DNA of 64,000 bases from Neobacillus mesonae (GCF_023715155.1 NZ_JAMBNQ010000017.1:38383-102382), one strand, 5' to 3'; shown: positions 45,725-55,322, counted from the first letter of the stretch. Program-made: numbers and translations. The notes: a model not told the origin generated them from the sequence alone.

Positions 45725-46483
45725 ATGCTAAAGTTTAAAACCATTGTCAATATCGTCATCAGTATCATTATTGTCATTGCCGTTTGGCAATTATTGATTG
45801 TCATTGGAGGTTTTGATGCCGCCCTTTTTCCAGCCCCATTACAAGTATGGCATGGAATCATTGAACTGATTAAAGATGGGACCCTATTCGAACATTTTAA
45901 AGTGAGTATCCTCCGCTTTTTGGCTGGATATCTTTCGGCAGTGATATGCGCTGTTCTCTTAGGACTTATTTTTGGCAGAATTCCTGCATTATGGGGCGTG
46001 ATCGACCCAATCGTCCAAGTGTTACGGCCGGTTTCTCCGATTGCATGGTCACCTTTTATTGTCCTATGGTTTGGCATTGGGAATATGCCAGCCATCGTGA
46101 TTATTTTTATCGCGGCCTTTTTTCCCGTATTAGTCCCTACTGTTGCTGCTGTGAGAAAAGTCGATAGCACCTACTTGAAGGTAGCCCAAAATTTTGAAAT
46201 GAAAGGGTTTCAGTTATTACGTAAGATTATCTTTCCAGCGGCCTTTCCCTATATCGCAAGTGGACTTCATATTGCGGTGGGGACGGCGTGGATCTTTCTT
46301 GTAGCTGGCGAGATGGTAGGAACACAGTCCGGTCTGGGATATTTGATTGTCGATTCAAGGAATAGCCTGCGGCTTGATTTAGTCATGGCTGGGATTATCT
46401 TTATTGGTGTTGCCGGGCTGCTTCTCGATAAAGCGGTTGGGCTCTTTGAAAAATGGATCAATCGGATTTGGGGAAGAGCTTAG
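45725..46483 (+). CDS. ABC importer permease (SsuC/NrtB type)
   Basis: A 252-residue inner-membrane permease with about 6 hydrophobic segments and the EAA-type cytoplasmic loop at about 150-175 (STYLKVAQNFEMKGFQLLRKIIFPAAFPYIASGL). It forms the channel of the importer with the ATPase encoded at the operon start. The ribosome-binding site is weak (GCGATGTG), consistent with low expression after the hairpin. Confidence 0.92.
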   Translation: MLKFKTIVNIVISIIIVIAVWQLLIVIGGFDAALFPAPLQVWHGIIELIKDGTLFEHFKVSILRFLAGYLSAVICAVLLGLIFGRIPALWGVIDPIVQVLRPVSPIAWSPFIVLWFGIGNMPAIVIIFIAAFFPVLVPTVAAVRKVDSTYLKVAQNFEMKGFQLLRKIIFPAAFPYIASGLHIAVGTAWIFLVAGEMVGTQSGLGYLIVDSRNSLRLDLVMAGIIFIGVAGLLLDKAVGLFEKWINRIWGRA

Positions 46484-46540
46484 TTTTCTGTCTTCCCCCA
46501 ACATCTAAGGGGATTATAAAGTTTTCCATTAAAATATGAA

Positions 46541-46572
46541 AAGGCTGCCGATTTCAATTCCGGCAGCCTTTC
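46541..46572. terminator. Terminator between ABC operon and small minus-strand gene
   Basis: AAGGCTGCCG pairs with CGGCAGCCTT and is followed by TCCTATTT; the stem serves both converging transcripts. Confidence 0.8.
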
Positions 46573-46582
46573 CTATTTATAT

Positions 46583-46738
46583 TTAGCCAATCATTAAATT
46601 CCGCAAATCTGTTTTTAATTCTTCCATGATTTCTTCGAGTGTTACTTCTTTGTTATTCCGGCCCTTTTCATATGCCTTTTTTACAATTTCGAAAAACAGA
46701 GCATTGTCCGGGCTGAGTTTTATTTCCTCCTTTTTCAA
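46583..46738 (-). CDS. Small acidic/basic helical protein, 51 aa, unknown function
   Basis: TTG 46738 has AGGAGG 9 nt upstream, the best ribosome-binding site in the area. The product starts KKEEIKLSPDNALFFEIVKKAYEKG and ends EEIMEELKTDLRNLMIG, fully charged and helical, without Cys or membrane segment. I do not recognise it; its SPDNALFFEIVKKAY block looks conserved in style, as in small Bacillus regulatory proteins. Codon use and the Shine-Dalgarno support a real gene. Confidence 0.65.
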   Translation of the reverse strand: MKKEEIKLSPDNALFFEIVKKAYEKGRNNKEVTLEEIMEELKTDLRNLMIG

Positions 46739-46819
46739 TTCAAGGATCCTCCTATATTTTCATAATTACATATTTTACTATAAGGATAGGCGATTGTAAA
46801 TCAATTACCATTTGAAATT

Positions 46820-46836
46820 TGTAGAAATTTTGTGAA
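46820..46836 (+). promoter_or_regulatory. Candidate WalR (YycF) box upstream of the LysM-NlpC/P60 gene
   Basis: TGTAGA-N5-TGTGAA, the spacing of the WalR consensus TGTWAH-N5-TGTWAH, with one mismatch in each half. WalR controls autolysin genes of this type in Bacillus. Confidence 0.35.
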
Positions 46837-46990
46837 CTTCGTCGATTTAAGTCTATTTCGAAAGGCACATCACGATCATTCTACAAAAACCTCAGAATAA
46901 TTTTCATTTTTATGAAAATCTTTCCTACAAAACCTAGCAATCTATGGTAAAATTATGAGAAAAACAGAAGAATTAGAGGTGATTTGTCAA

Positions 46991-48289
46991 GTGAAGAAAA
47001 CAATCGTTCGGACGCTGTCGACAGCTGCGTTTTTTTCTATTGTGTATGCTGGGACGGCGCACGCGGATACATATCATGTAAAAAAAGGCGATACTTTATC
47101 AAAGATTGCCAGCCAATATCATACAAGTGTTGCTAACCTAAAAAAACTTAATGGCTTAACATCAGATCTTATCCACATCAATCAGCCGCTTCAGGTTTCC
47201 ACTGCTGTTAAAAACACCCAATCATCAACGTCAACTGCCTATACTGTTGTCAAAGGTGATGCGCTAATTAAGATTGCCAATCGTTTTCATGTGACCGTTG
47301 GTGAACTTAAAAAGTGGAACAATCTTGGCAGCGACATGATTTATGTTGGACAGAAGCTAAAGGTTTCAGGCAGTGCAGGAGCTGCGTTTAAAACTGAAAA
47401 CGTGAAACCAGCGGCATCGAAGCCGGCTGCAACCACCACGGCACAGAAACCAGCAGCATCAACCGGAACAGCCACATATACCATCAAAAGCGGCGACTAC
47501 CTGGGTAAGATTGCTAAGAATGTTGGCACAACCGTTGCACAATTAAAGTCTCTTAACCATCTTAAGTCTGACTTGATTTTTCCTGGACAGACACTGAAGG
47601 TGCCGGGAAAAGCGCAAGTGAAGCCGGCAGTGACTTCAAAACCAGCAGCACAAGCAAAACCAGCTGTAACCGCTAAGCCTGCAGTTTCAGCAAAACCAGC
47701 GGCAGCCTCTAAGCCAGCAGCAACAACTGATTATGTCATTAAAAGCGGTGATACACTCGGCAAAATTGCCGCTCAGTTTGATTCAACCGTTTCGGAAGTG
47801 AAAAGGCTGAATAATCTTTCGTCCCATTTAATTTATGCCGGACAAAAACTGAAAGTGCCTGGCCAAGCTAGCGCGAAACAGCCTGTTACTTCCATTAAGA
47901 CAGAATCCATTTCGAATTCGAATTCCTTTTCAGGTTCGAATTTGGTTTCGGTTGCGAAAAGCTTAATGGGCACTCCATATACCTGGGGCGGCAGCAGTCC
48001 TTCAGGTTTCGATTGCAGCGGATTTATCTATTATGTTGCCAACAAAGCTGGCAAGTCCGTTCCACGTACTTCTGCGGAAGGCTACTACAGCCGGAGCTAT
48101 TACGTGGACAAGCCGAAGATTGGCGATCTAGTCTTTTTTGAAAATACCTATAAAAAAGGCATCTCCCACCTTGGCTTCTATATCGGCAACAATCAATTTA
48201 TTCACGCCGCCGATCAAGGTGTCATTATCTCAAGTCTGGATAATGTATATTACAAAGCACATTTTGATTCATTTAAGAGTTTTTATTAA
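46991..48289 (+). CDS. Secreted peptidoglycan D,L-endopeptidase: four LysM plus NlpC/P60 (LytE/LytF/CwlS type)
   Basis: A protein of about 432 residues. A signal peptide is cleaved after AHA (about residue 25). Four LysM wall-binding modules follow at about 27-70, 83-125, 162-205 and 247-290, separated by Lys/Pro/Ala-rich linkers, then an NlpC/P60 domain at about 318-430 with catalytic Cys342 (FDCSG), His393 (SHLGF) and His405 (FIHAAD). It cuts gamma-D-Glu-meso-DAP bonds in the wall during growth or cell separation. GTG 46991 has GAGGTGA 8 nt upstream and starts a normal signal peptide; the open frame from 46955 adds 12 non-signal residues. LysM 2 has the variant GDALIKIA. Confidence 0.93.
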   Translation: MKKTIVRTLSTAAFFSIVYAGTAHADTYHVKKGDTLSKIASQYHTSVANLKKLNGLTSDLIHINQPLQVSTAVKNTQSSTSTAYTVVKGDALIKIANRFHVTVGELKKWNNLGSDMIYVGQKLKVSGSAGAAFKTENVKPAASKPAATTTAQKPAASTGTATYTIKSGDYLGKIAKNVGTTVAQLKSLNHLKSDLIFPGQTLKVPGKAQVKPAVTSKPAAQAKPAVTAKPAVSAKPAAASKPAATTDYVIKSGDTLGKIAAQFDSTVSEVKRLNNLSSHLIYAGQKLKVPGQASAKQPVTSIKTESISNSNSFSGSNLVSVAKSLMGTPYTWGGSSPSGFDCSGFIYYVANKAGKSVPRTSAEGYYSRSYYVDKPKIGDLVFFENTYKKGISHLGFYIGNNQFIHAADQGVIISSLDNVYYKAHFDSFKSFY

Positions 48290-48297
48290 TCATAGTG

Positions 48298-48335
48298 AAA
48301 GCCAGTCCACATTTATTTATGGACTGGCTTTTTCA
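48298..48335 (+). terminator. Terminator after the LysM-NlpC/P60 gene
   Basis: AAAGCCAGTCCA pairs with TGGACTGGCTTT, then TTC; 12-bp stem. Confidence 0.88.
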
Positions 48336-48359
48336 TTGAACGGGTTCTTTACGGCAAAG

Positions 48360-48392
48360 AAACAGATGTATCCTTAAACCTGCAGATATCTC
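48360..48392 (+). repeat. GCAGATAT repeat, one good and one degenerate copy (locus E)
   Basis: ACAGATGTATCC at 48362 and TGCAGATATC at 48382, 20 nt apart, between convergent genes. Confidence 0.45.
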
Positions 48393-48470
48393 TTTTAAAA
48401 GGTCCTCATTAAGGCCTCTAAAAAACACCTAAATGTATGCGTCCATAGTTATGTCAAAATTACGTTAATA

Positions 48471-48500
48471 GGGGTCCCACTTTTGCCTGTGGGACCCCCT
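48471..48500. terminator. Hairpin between convergent LysM gene and tct operon
   Basis: GGGGTCCCAC pairs with GTGGGACCCCC around TTTTGCCT; it lies past the tctA-like stop on the minus strand and may end either transcript. Confidence 0.7.
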
Positions 48501-48536
48501 TGTTTAGCTATTTCAACACACTAAGTTTTTAGTCTA

Positions 48537-50066
48537 TTATGTTTTAATACCAGCATCCTCTTGTTCATCGGTTAAAGAAGCCTTTTTAAAGGGTAAAAAC
48601 CTTTTAAAAACGTTCCATAGTACAATTAAGATTGATATTCCTAATAAAATGGCTGTGATTGGTCTTTCAAAGAACATAAGGAAACTTCCTTCCGTCATTA
48701 TTAACCCTTGACGGAGACCTTCTTCAAACATTTGTCCTAACACCAATCCGACCACTAACGGTGCAGGTTCATAATCACAATACTTCATGATAAAACCAAC
48801 TACTCCAAATACAAACATAATCCATAAATCAAAAATGCTATTATTAATACTATAGGCTCCAATAAACATAATGCCAGTAATAATTGGCATAAGGATTTTA
48901 ATTGGTACTTTAGTTAAGGAGGCAAATACTCCTACAAGAGGAAGATTTAAAATTAGCAGCATGACATTCCCAATATACATACTTGCTACTACTAACCAAA
49001 ATAAATCACCATGTTGTGAAATAAACATTGGTCCGGGGGTTATTCCGTGAATTAGTAATCCTCCAAGCAATAAAGCAGTTGGTGGCGAAAAGGGGAAACC
49101 TAATGCTAAAAATGGAATCATTGCACTTGTTGATGCAGCATTATTGGCAGATTCCGGTCCCGCTACACCTTCAATCGCTCCTTTTCCAAATTCCTCTGGG
49201 TGTCTAGAGAGCCTTTTTTCCAGCCTATAAGAAATTAGTGTGGACATAAATCCAGCTGGTCCAGGAAGTAATCCCATTGGAAATCCAACAAAGGTACCTC
49301 TTATAATAGGCCATATTGACCTTTTTGTTTCTTGTTTATTGGGATACATCTCCTTGAGTTTTATTTTTATCATTTTATTGTTTTGATAAGGTGTAAGGGC
49401 AACTGAAAAAATTTCAGCAAGACCAAACAACCCCATTACGACTGGTACTAAATCGATTCCTTTAGACAGTTCCAGCACATTAAAGGTTAAGCGGTCTTCA
49501 CCGGTTACTAAATCAACTCCAACCGTGCTTAACATTAATCCAATGATCACCATCAAAAATGACTTTCCAAAAGAGCCTCCAGTTAAATTACTTAAGATAA
49601 TTAATCCAAATACGCCTAATGCAAAGAATTCCGGGGGACCGAAAGCGAGTGCCGCATTTGCTAACAAAGGTGCAAAAAACATAAGTCCAACTATAGCAAG
49701 CGTGCCAGCAATCCAAGAACCTATTGCAGCTATCGATAAAGCAGCTCCGGCCCGGCCTTTTCTTGCCATTTGATATCCATCAAGTGTAGTAACTAGAGAG
49801 GCTGCTTCACCTGGTAAATTAACAAGAATAGAAGTAATAGAACCCCCATACATCGCTCCATAATAAATACCTGCGAGCATGATAAGTCCTGCTCCCGGCC
49901 CCATCCCAAAACTTAAAGGCAATAGAATGGCCATGGCACCAGTTGGCCCAATTCCCGGCAGAACCCCTGTAATTTGCCCGACCAATACCCCCAAAAAACA
50001 TACAAGTAACATTTCTAATGAGAGAGCAGACATTAAACCATTTGCTAAGTTAGCAAGTGCATCCAT
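48537..50066 (-). CDS. Tripartite tricarboxylate transporter, large membrane subunit (TctA family)
   Basis: A 509-residue membrane protein with about 11-12 hydrophobic segments. Family blocks are [22 protein letters not shown] at the N-terminus, [24 protein letters not shown], and [44 protein letters not shown] in the middle. It is the translocation subunit of a TTT system, driven by ion gradient and fed by the TctC-type binding protein. Substrates of the family include citrate, other carboxylates and aromatic acids. Confidence 0.95.
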   Translation of the reverse strand: MDALANLANGLMSALSLEMLLVCFLGVLVGQITGVLPGIGPTGAMAILLPLSFGMGPGAGLIMLAGIYYGAMYGGSITSILVNLPGEAASLVTTLDGYQMARKGRAGAALSIAAIGSWIAGTLAIVGLMFFAPLLANAALAFGPPEFFALGVFGLIILSNLTGGSFGKSFLMVIIGLMLSTVGVDLVTGEDRLTFNVLELSKGIDLVPVVMGLFGLAEIFSVALTPYQNNKMIKIKLKEMYPNKQETKRSIWPIIRGTFVGFPMGLLPGPAGFMSTLISYRLEKRLSRHPEEFGKGAIEGVAGPESANNAASTSAMIPFLALGFPFSPPTALLLGGLLIHGITPGPMFISQHGDLFWLVVASMYIGNVMLLILNLPLVGVFASLTKVPIKILMPIITGIMFIGAYSINNSIFDLWIMFVFGVVGFIMKYCDYEPAPLVVGLVLGQMFEEGLRQGLIMTEGSFLMFFERPITAILLGISILIVLWNVFKRFLPFKKASLTDEQEDAGIKT

Positions 50067-50084
50067 ACTTATTTAGTTCCTCCC

Positions 50085-50531
50085 TTAAAAGATCCCAGAA
50101 GGGAATGGAATTTGAAGAAAAGTAAATAGAAAGTAAACAATTGTTGTGAAAATGCCTGCAAATAAAATAGAAGAAATCCATCTGCGGAGACCAGAGATCT
50201 TAGCTAGACTAACAATTAACAGAAATAACATAATGATCCCAATAGTTTTATAGGTTAGTAAAAATATGACGATGCTTAGGACATAACCAGCAAATCGGAG
50301 AATGCCCCGTTTGGTGAAATCCTCCAATTTCTCTATCTTTTTAATAAAGAAGCCTTTTACCAAAAATCCAAAAGATAAAAGAGTACCTATTACTCCGAGA
50401 GTAGTAGGTAAAAATCCAGGTCCTGGCATGCCAGCACTGCCAAAAGATATTCTGAAGGAATAAATTAAATACACTATACAAAACAAAAATAATCCGGCAT
50501 TCGTTATGTTTGTTATCAATTTGTTACTCAA
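50085..50531 (-). CDS. Tripartite tricarboxylate transporter, small membrane subunit (TctB family)
   Basis: A 148-residue protein with four hydrophobic segments and the loop GSAGMPGPGFLPTTLGVIG between the first two, as in TctB proteins. It accompanies TctA, 18 bp downstream. Confidence 0.92.
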   Translation of the reverse strand: MSNKLITNITNAGLFLFCIVYLIYSFRISFGSAGMPGPGFLPTTLGVIGTLLSFGFLVKGFFIKKIEKLEDFTKRGILRFAGYVLSIVIFLLTYKTIGIIMLFLLIVSLAKISGLRRWISSILFAGIFTTIVYFLFTFLQIPFPSGIF

Positions 50532-50617
50532 ATGATTACCACCTGCCTATCCAAAATAATATAAATTGATCATATTCCGGTTTGAATCAACTAATCGATA
50601 ACATTCAAACAATATTT

Positions 50618-51664
50618 TTATTGTTTTCCAACACCAAATTTGTCAATCATCTTTTGATTTACTTCCTTCATCCCATTCAATTGGGTTTTAATTTCTTCAC
50701 CTTCTATAGCTTTCACTGTCATTTTTAATGTTTCCGCATTTTTTTTGAAATCAGGATCCGCTAAAACTTTTTTCATATTTTCTTGTAAATATGTCACAAT
50801 TTCATCAGGTGTGTCTTTAGGAACTGCTAAGTAATACCAAGCTGAGAAGTCGTGATCTTTAAATTCAAAATCAATTCCGGCTTTTTCCAGCTCCTCTGCA
50901 ATAGTTGGAACATCGGGAAATAGATCGAGTCGTTCAGGTGTAAAGATACCCAGCACCTTTAACTGTCCATTTTTAATGTACTCTGCTGATTCCATTGGAT
51001 GTACTGCTGCAATATCAATATGTCCCCCAATAATTGCGGCAATGGATTCATTATTTGCCTTAAATGGGACATTGGATGTTTTGATGCCTGCAGCGTTAAA
51101 AAAGGCGGTATGTGCCAAATCATTTACTGTACCTACTCCAGGATGTCCAACTTTCAGTGTTTTTCCTTTTGATTCGTTAATGAGATCCTGAACAGAATTG
51201 ATTTTACTCTTGCCATCTACAACCAATAGTAATGGATTATATACAACACTTGAGATAAATTTAAAATCATCCATGTTGTAATTTAATTGTTTTACTAGTG
51301 GCTGCATCGTAAGTGTTGTACCGGTAACAAGGCCGACAGTATATCCATCTCCAGCTGCATTTGCTGTTTCAGATGCTCCAATCGTTCCGCTGGCCCCCGC
51401 CCGGTTCACTACAACCATTGATTTTCCAATGTATTTTTGGGCTGATTCTGCAATCGCTCTACCTACTGTATCCGTACTGCCGCCAGCAGCGAAAGGAACG
51501 ATTAGATTAATGGATTTTTTAGGAAAATCAAGTTTTGTTTCAGTAGATGCAGACTTTGAATTTGCTTGAGTAGATTCTGAGGTTTGATTGGAGTTACAGC
51601 CTGCTAGTATGATAGAGATCAACCCCAATGCCCAAAAGAGCTTTTTCAATTTCATTATTTTCAT
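50618..51664 (-). CDS. Tripartite tricarboxylate transporter, solute-binding lipoprotein (TctC/Bug family)
   Basis: A protein of about 348 residues with a lipoprotein signal (IILAGCNSNQ) and a Bug-fold binding domain: INLIVPFAAGGSTDTVGRA at the ligand pocket, VVNRAGASGTIGA, and GYTVGLVTGTTLTMQPLV. It captures a carboxylate outside the cell for TctA/TctB. ATG 51664 (MKIMKLKK) follows a G-rich site; the open frame has seven more codons. Confidence 0.93.
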   Translation of the reverse strand: MKIMKLKKLFWALGLISIILAGCNSNQTSESTQANSKSASTETKLDFPKKSINLIVPFAAGGSTDTVGRAIAESAQKYIGKSMVVVNRAGASGTIGASETANAAGDGYTVGLVTGTTLTMQPLVKQLNYNMDDFKFISSVVYNPLLLVVDGKSKINSVQDLINESKGKTLKVGHPGVGTVNDLAHTAFFNAAGIKTSNVPFKANNESIAAIIGGHIDIAAVHPMESAEYIKNGQLKVLGIFTPERLDLFPDVPTIAEELEKAGIDFEFKDHDFSAWYYLAVPKDTPDEIVTYLQENMKKVLADPDFKKNAETLKMTVKAIEGEEIKTQLNGMKEVNQKMIDKFGVGKQ

Positions 51665-51725
51665 TACCTTCCCACTCCCCCACAATTTTCTTACTGCCTG
51701 AAGACAATTATTTTCCTAAAGCTGA

Positions 51726-52676
51726 TCAGATTTCATCACTGCCTTTAAACCATCTCTGTACATTCAAAAGCATCATATCTTTAATCTGTGCTTCAGTGAC
51801 TCCTAGTTCAATTAATTCAGGTACAATTTCATCCATAATATAGGACATTGACCACTTGGGCCTTTTTTTCTTTTCGCTTTCCGGAAACCAATCCGTAGAG
51901 CAGCAGTAATCCTGGGATAAAAACATTCTATTAGAAAAACCCTGCTTCACCAATTCAATAACGGTTGCATTTCGTTTTTCAGATGACATTCTGGCCGTTA
52001 TTCCATAACGATCCATACCAATAAATGCTCCATAAGATAGAACTTTTAATATATATTCCAAGTTATCTGTGTCTCCAGTATGTCCAATGAGAATAGAATT
52101 AGGTGCAACACCTTCTTCCATTAAAATTTCTAACTGCCTAATTCCATTCATACTTTGTGGATGTGAGTGAGTCATAATAGGTACACCCGTTACTTTATGG
52201 GCCCGTGCCACAGCTCGTATGACTTTTTCAACATCTGGGGTAAATCCCTGTTCGTCTGTTGCACATTTCAGAAATCCTGCTTTTATAGAAGTATTTTGAA
52301 TACCAACTTCTATGTCTCTGACAAAAAGTTGTGCCATATAATCAATATCCCTATTTTGAAAATGTTGTGGAATATCGTTAAATGTGTAAATCCCTGTTGC
52401 ACAGATAATCTGCATCTCTGTTTCAAGGGCAACCTTTTCCATAAATTGAACATCTCTTCCAAGCCCCATGACTGTTGGGTCACAAATTGTCTTGATCCCC
52501 TGCATCTTTACCCTGTTTACTTGTTCTACTGCATTCTTAAATTCTTTTTCTTCATCATAAATATGAGGAAACTGAACGAGTACTGCTTCAGAACAAATCC
52601 GCAAATGTTCATGTATTAATGTACTACCAAGTTCTGAAATACTTAATCTACCAGTGACAGTATTCACATATTGCAT
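51726..52676 (-). CDS. Phosphotriesterase-like metal-dependent hydrolase (lactonase-type)
   Basis: A 316-residue amidohydrolase-superfamily enzyme of the PTE/PLL family. Metal ligands are visible: His22 and His24 (STLIHEHLR), a bridging Lys about 137 (AGFLKCATDE), His170/172 (MTHSHP), His199 (IGHTGDTD) and a C-terminal Asp in the LSQDYC region. Members hydrolyse lactones, phosphotriesters or similar esters. It lies between the TctC and MFS genes on the same strand, so it should act on the imported compound. A lactone of a sugar acid or aldonate is plausible. Confidence 0.88.
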   Translation of the reverse strand: MQYVNTVTGRLSISELGSTLIHEHLRICSEAVLVQFPHIYDEEKEFKNAVEQVNRVKMQGIKTICDPTVMGLGRDVQFMEKVALETEMQIICATGIYTFNDIPQHFQNRDIDYMAQLFVRDIEVGIQNTSIKAGFLKCATDEQGFTPDVEKVIRAVARAHKVTGVPIMTHSHPQSMNGIRQLEILMEEGVAPNSILIGHTGDTDNLEYILKVLSYGAFIGMDRYGITARMSSEKRNATVIELVKQGFSNRMFLSQDYCCSTDWFPESEKKKRPKWSMSYIMDEIVPELIELGVTEAQIKDMMLLNVQRWFKGSDEI

Positions 52677-52736
52677 AGATGAATCTCCTTTTTACTGAAA
52701 GTTTCTTAGATAATTAAGGCAAAAAATAGTATTTTT

Positions 52737-53996
52737 TTAAATATCCATAATAGCTTCATCATTAGAATATTCGGATGCGATATGTTCTGTTTTATTTAGA
52801 ACAGTAAATATGATTCCAAATACATAACAAATGGATCCAAAGATTAATACTGCAGTGCTTAGCTGCATATTTTCTGCCATAAATCCTACAATAGTGGGTG
52901 CAAAAGCCCCTCCTATCCTTCCTATATTAAATGTAAGTCCAACTCCAGTTGCTCTTAAGTGGGCAGGATATAATTCTCCTAGATAAGCACCGAATGTTCC
53001 CCAATATCCATAAATAACAAAACCAAATAGGATTCCTACTAGAAAAAGCAAGGTTACATTTTGAATGAGCATATAGGCGAAAATGAGGACGATTGACAGA
53101 GATTGTCCTAGCAATAAGGTGAGCTTTCTAGAGTATTTATCCGATAAATATCCACCAACTTGGTGACCAAACACCGCACCAATATTTAAAACTATTAAAA
53201 ACCAACTTGCCATCCCAACCGGCAAATGATGACTTTTCACTAAAAAAGTGGGTATCCAAGACGAAGCAGCCCAGTATGCACCTAAATTAAACAGCATAAG
53301 TATACTTGCCAATATCGTTCGTTTTGCATAACCATCTTTAAAAAGCATCAAAAGGGTAAAGGTACTTTTTTCTTTCTGAACATCTTTTGTTTCTTTCTTC
53401 CAATTTGGCGGTTCCTTTAATCCTTTTCTAAAAAATAATATAATGAAGGCAGGTAATATACCTATTAGGAACAGAGCCCTCCATCCAAATGCAGGTAAAA
53501 TTAAGAATCCAAGTAATGATGCAATAGCATACCCCACAGGATAACCACTATGAACAAGTGAAGTTGCCTTTGCCCTATGCTTTTTCGGCCAATATTCGGA
53601 AATGAGTGAGGCTCCAAGCCCCCATTCTCCTCCTAATCCAAATCCAACGAAAAATCGAATAATTCCAAGCTGCAATGGATCTTGTGCAAAAGCTGAAATA
53701 CCAGTAAAAATGGAAAAAAAGATGACAGTGAATGTTAACATTTTTACTCTGCCAAAATAATCACCTAAGATGCCAAAGCTAATTCCTCCTACCATCATTC
53801 CTACTAATGTGGCAGAACTAATAAGACCTGCTTCCCCGGTTGACATATTCCATTCTGTTAATAAAAGAGGAATAACAAGAGCCAAAAGCATTGCATCCAT
53901 TGAATCCATGCACCAACCTGCAAAAGATGTCCATAAACTTTTCCATTGGTTTTTTCCTACTTCAGGGTCTTTTCTTACATCTGAAGAAAAAATCAT
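52737..53996 (-). CDS. MFS transporter, organic/aromatic acid:H+ symporter type
   Basis: A 419-residue major facilitator with 12 hydrophobic segments. It has the MFS loop motif GDYFGRVKM after TM2, GGEWGLGASLISEYWPKKHRAKATSLVHSG around TM4-5, and GYLSDKYSRK after TM8. This is the sialate/aromatic-acid (AAHS/NanT-like) branch. It is the first gene of the minus-strand operon; together with TctABC it gives the cell two carriers for one cluster, perhaps for substrate and product. Confidence 0.9.
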   Translation of the reverse strand: MIFSSDVRKDPEVGKNQWKSLWTSFAGWCMDSMDAMLLALVIPLLLTEWNMSTGEAGLISSATLVGMMVGGISFGILGDYFGRVKMLTFTVIFFSIFTGISAFAQDPLQLGIIRFFVGFGLGGEWGLGASLISEYWPKKHRAKATSLVHSGYPVGYAIASLLGFLILPAFGWRALFLIGILPAFIILFFRKGLKEPPNWKKETKDVQKEKSTFTLLMLFKDGYAKRTILASILMLFNLGAYWAASSWIPTFLVKSHHLPVGMASWFLIVLNIGAVFGHQVGGYLSDKYSRKLTLLLGQSLSIVLIFAYMLIQNVTLLFLVGILFGFVIYGYWGTFGAYLGELYPAHLRATGVGLTFNIGRIGGAFAPTIVGFMAENMQLSTAVLIFGSICYVFGIIFTVLNKTEHIASEYSNDEAIMDI

Positions 53997-54083
53997 AATT
54001 TTCCTCCTCGCCTATTTAGTAAAATTCTTACCTCCAAAGTTTTGCAGCACCTCCTTTTAAATTAATTTAGGGCATCCTCTTGA

Positions 54084-54097
54084 TGTAAGCGCTTGTA
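54084..54097. promoter_or_regulatory. Candidate cre (CcpA) site upstream of the MFS-tct operon
   Basis: TGTAAGCGCTTGTA has the core AAGCGCTT and 12 of 14 matches to TGWAANCGNTNWCA; 88 bp upstream of the MFS start. Confidence 0.5.
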
Positions 54098-54108
54098 TCT
54101 TTTACAAG
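54092..54108. promoter_or_regulatory. Candidate LysR-type operator (T-N11-A dyad)
   Basis: CTTGTATCTTTTACAAG is a perfect 6-5-6 palindrome containing TGTA-N5-TACA, i.e. the T-N11-A box of LysR regulators; it overlaps the cre site by 6 bp. Confidence 0.5.
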
Positions 54109-54274
54109 AGCAAATGAGAATAAAAGCATGATTATCTAAAGCAGAAGAAAAAATAATCAGCAAGGATCCTACAGATATTTCTAAAAAGCTCTCTCCTACT
54201 TGTCAGATAATTCATAATCCTTTATTTCATGATAAACAAACACTTTACAAATGTACAATATATTTCTAATATTA

Positions 54275-54299
54275 TTATCATATCCCCAACATATGATAA
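54275..54299. promoter_or_regulatory. Inverted repeat upstream of the LysR gene, probable autoregulatory site
   Basis: TTATCATAT and ATATGATAA, perfect 9-bp arms with 7-nt spacer (CCCCAAC), and a T-N11-A core; 78-102 bp upstream of the LysR start. Confidence 0.5.
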
Positions 54300-54376
54300 T
54301 TGAGTAAATTATCAAATAAACTATGGTTATGTCATTCTGAAAATTCGAAATACACAAATAAACGAGGTGGGAGCAA

Positions 54377-55261
54377 ATGGACTTTAGAAATTTTAAGTAT
54401 TTTGAAGCAGTGGCAAGGTTAGGTAATATTACAAAGGCTGCTAAGGAATTAAACATGTCCCAGCCACCACTTAGCCAGCAAATTCTAAATATGGAGAATA
54501 ACTTAGGGGTCATGTTATTTGAAAGGCATAAAAAAGGAGTAACCTTGACTGAAGAAGGAAAACTCCTATTACAAAAGGTAACCCCTATCCTTCGTCAATA
54601 TCATGAACTTCTCGGCTATTTATCAGATCCTCAAAAACTGGTTATGGGAAATATTACGTTAGCTACTTTACCAATTTTCTCCGCTCCTATTTGCGAGACA
54701 TTGACACAGATATGGAGCGAAAACATAAATATTCATTTTTCAATTAAAGAAGGCCATTCCAAAACCATCGTTTCATTAGTCCAAAGTGGAGAGGCCCATT
54801 TGGGAATTACTCGTTTACCTATACATAATACAGAACTTAATTACTCTATTCTAGGAAACGATCCTATTCGAGTTGTTCTTCGTAAAGATGATCCATTAAG
54901 TTCAAAGAAAAAAATTTTACCAAATGATTTAAAGGGGAGGCCATTGGTTTTAATCCGTGGAAGTACTACCCATAGTGCATTCTCACAAATTGTGCAGAGG
55001 TTTGAAGAGAATAAGATAAAGCCTAATATCATCGGACATGCAGAAACGGTTCTTACACTTCTTAAGATGGTGAAACATGGACCGGGAATCGGACTCGCCC
55101 CGCAGTCTGGATGTTCCCAATCAACAGATGATTTAGAAATAGTACCATTTGGAGAATCAGAGATTTACATCCCTACTGCTATTATATGGCGGCAAAATGA
55201 GACGAATCCTACAGTATTAAAATTAAAGAAGTTAATCACTAAGTATTGTGCTATAAAGTAA
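54377..55261 (+). CDS. LysR-family transcriptional regulator
   Basis: A 294-residue LTTR. The N-terminal wHTH is FRNFKYFEAVARLGNITKAAKELNMSQPPLSQQILNMENNLGVMLFER (residues 3-50) and the rest is a two-lobed ligand-binding domain. The SQPPLSQQI helix is of the CatR/BenM/CcpC-like type. ATG 54377 has GAGGTGGGAG just upstream. It sits between the divergent transporter/hydrolase operon and the dehydrogenase operon and probably controls both in answer to a pathway intermediate. A strong terminator isolates it from the next gene. Confidence 0.93.
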   Translation: MDFRNFKYFEAVARLGNITKAAKELNMSQPPLSQQILNMENNLGVMLFERHKKGVTLTEEGKLLLQKVTPILRQYHELLGYLSDPQKLVMGNITLATLPIFSAPICETLTQIWSENINIHFSIKEGHSKTIVSLVQSGEAHLGITRLPIHNTELNYSILGNDPIRVVLRKDDPLSSKKKILPNDLKGRPLVLIRGSTTHSAFSQIVQRFEENKIKPNIIGHAETVLTLLKMVKHGPGIGLAPQSGCSQSTDDLEIVPFGESEIYIPTAIIWRQNETNPTVLKLKKLITKYCAIK

Positions 55262-55277
55262 CGTTCCTAAGTTTATT

Positions 55278-55322
55278 GAAAAAAAACCATCTCTATTTTA
55301 TTAGGAGAGATGGTTTTTTTAT
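55278..55322 (+). terminator. Terminator after the LysR gene
   Basis: AAACCATCTCT pairs with AGAGATGGTTT (with GG bulge in the loop side) and is followed by TTTTTTA. Confidence 0.88.

Noticed and set aside
48537..53996. Citrate-specific uptake operon
   Set aside because: TctABC alone suggests citrate, but there is no TctDE two-component system and the linked hydrolase and dehydrogenases do not fit citrate use.
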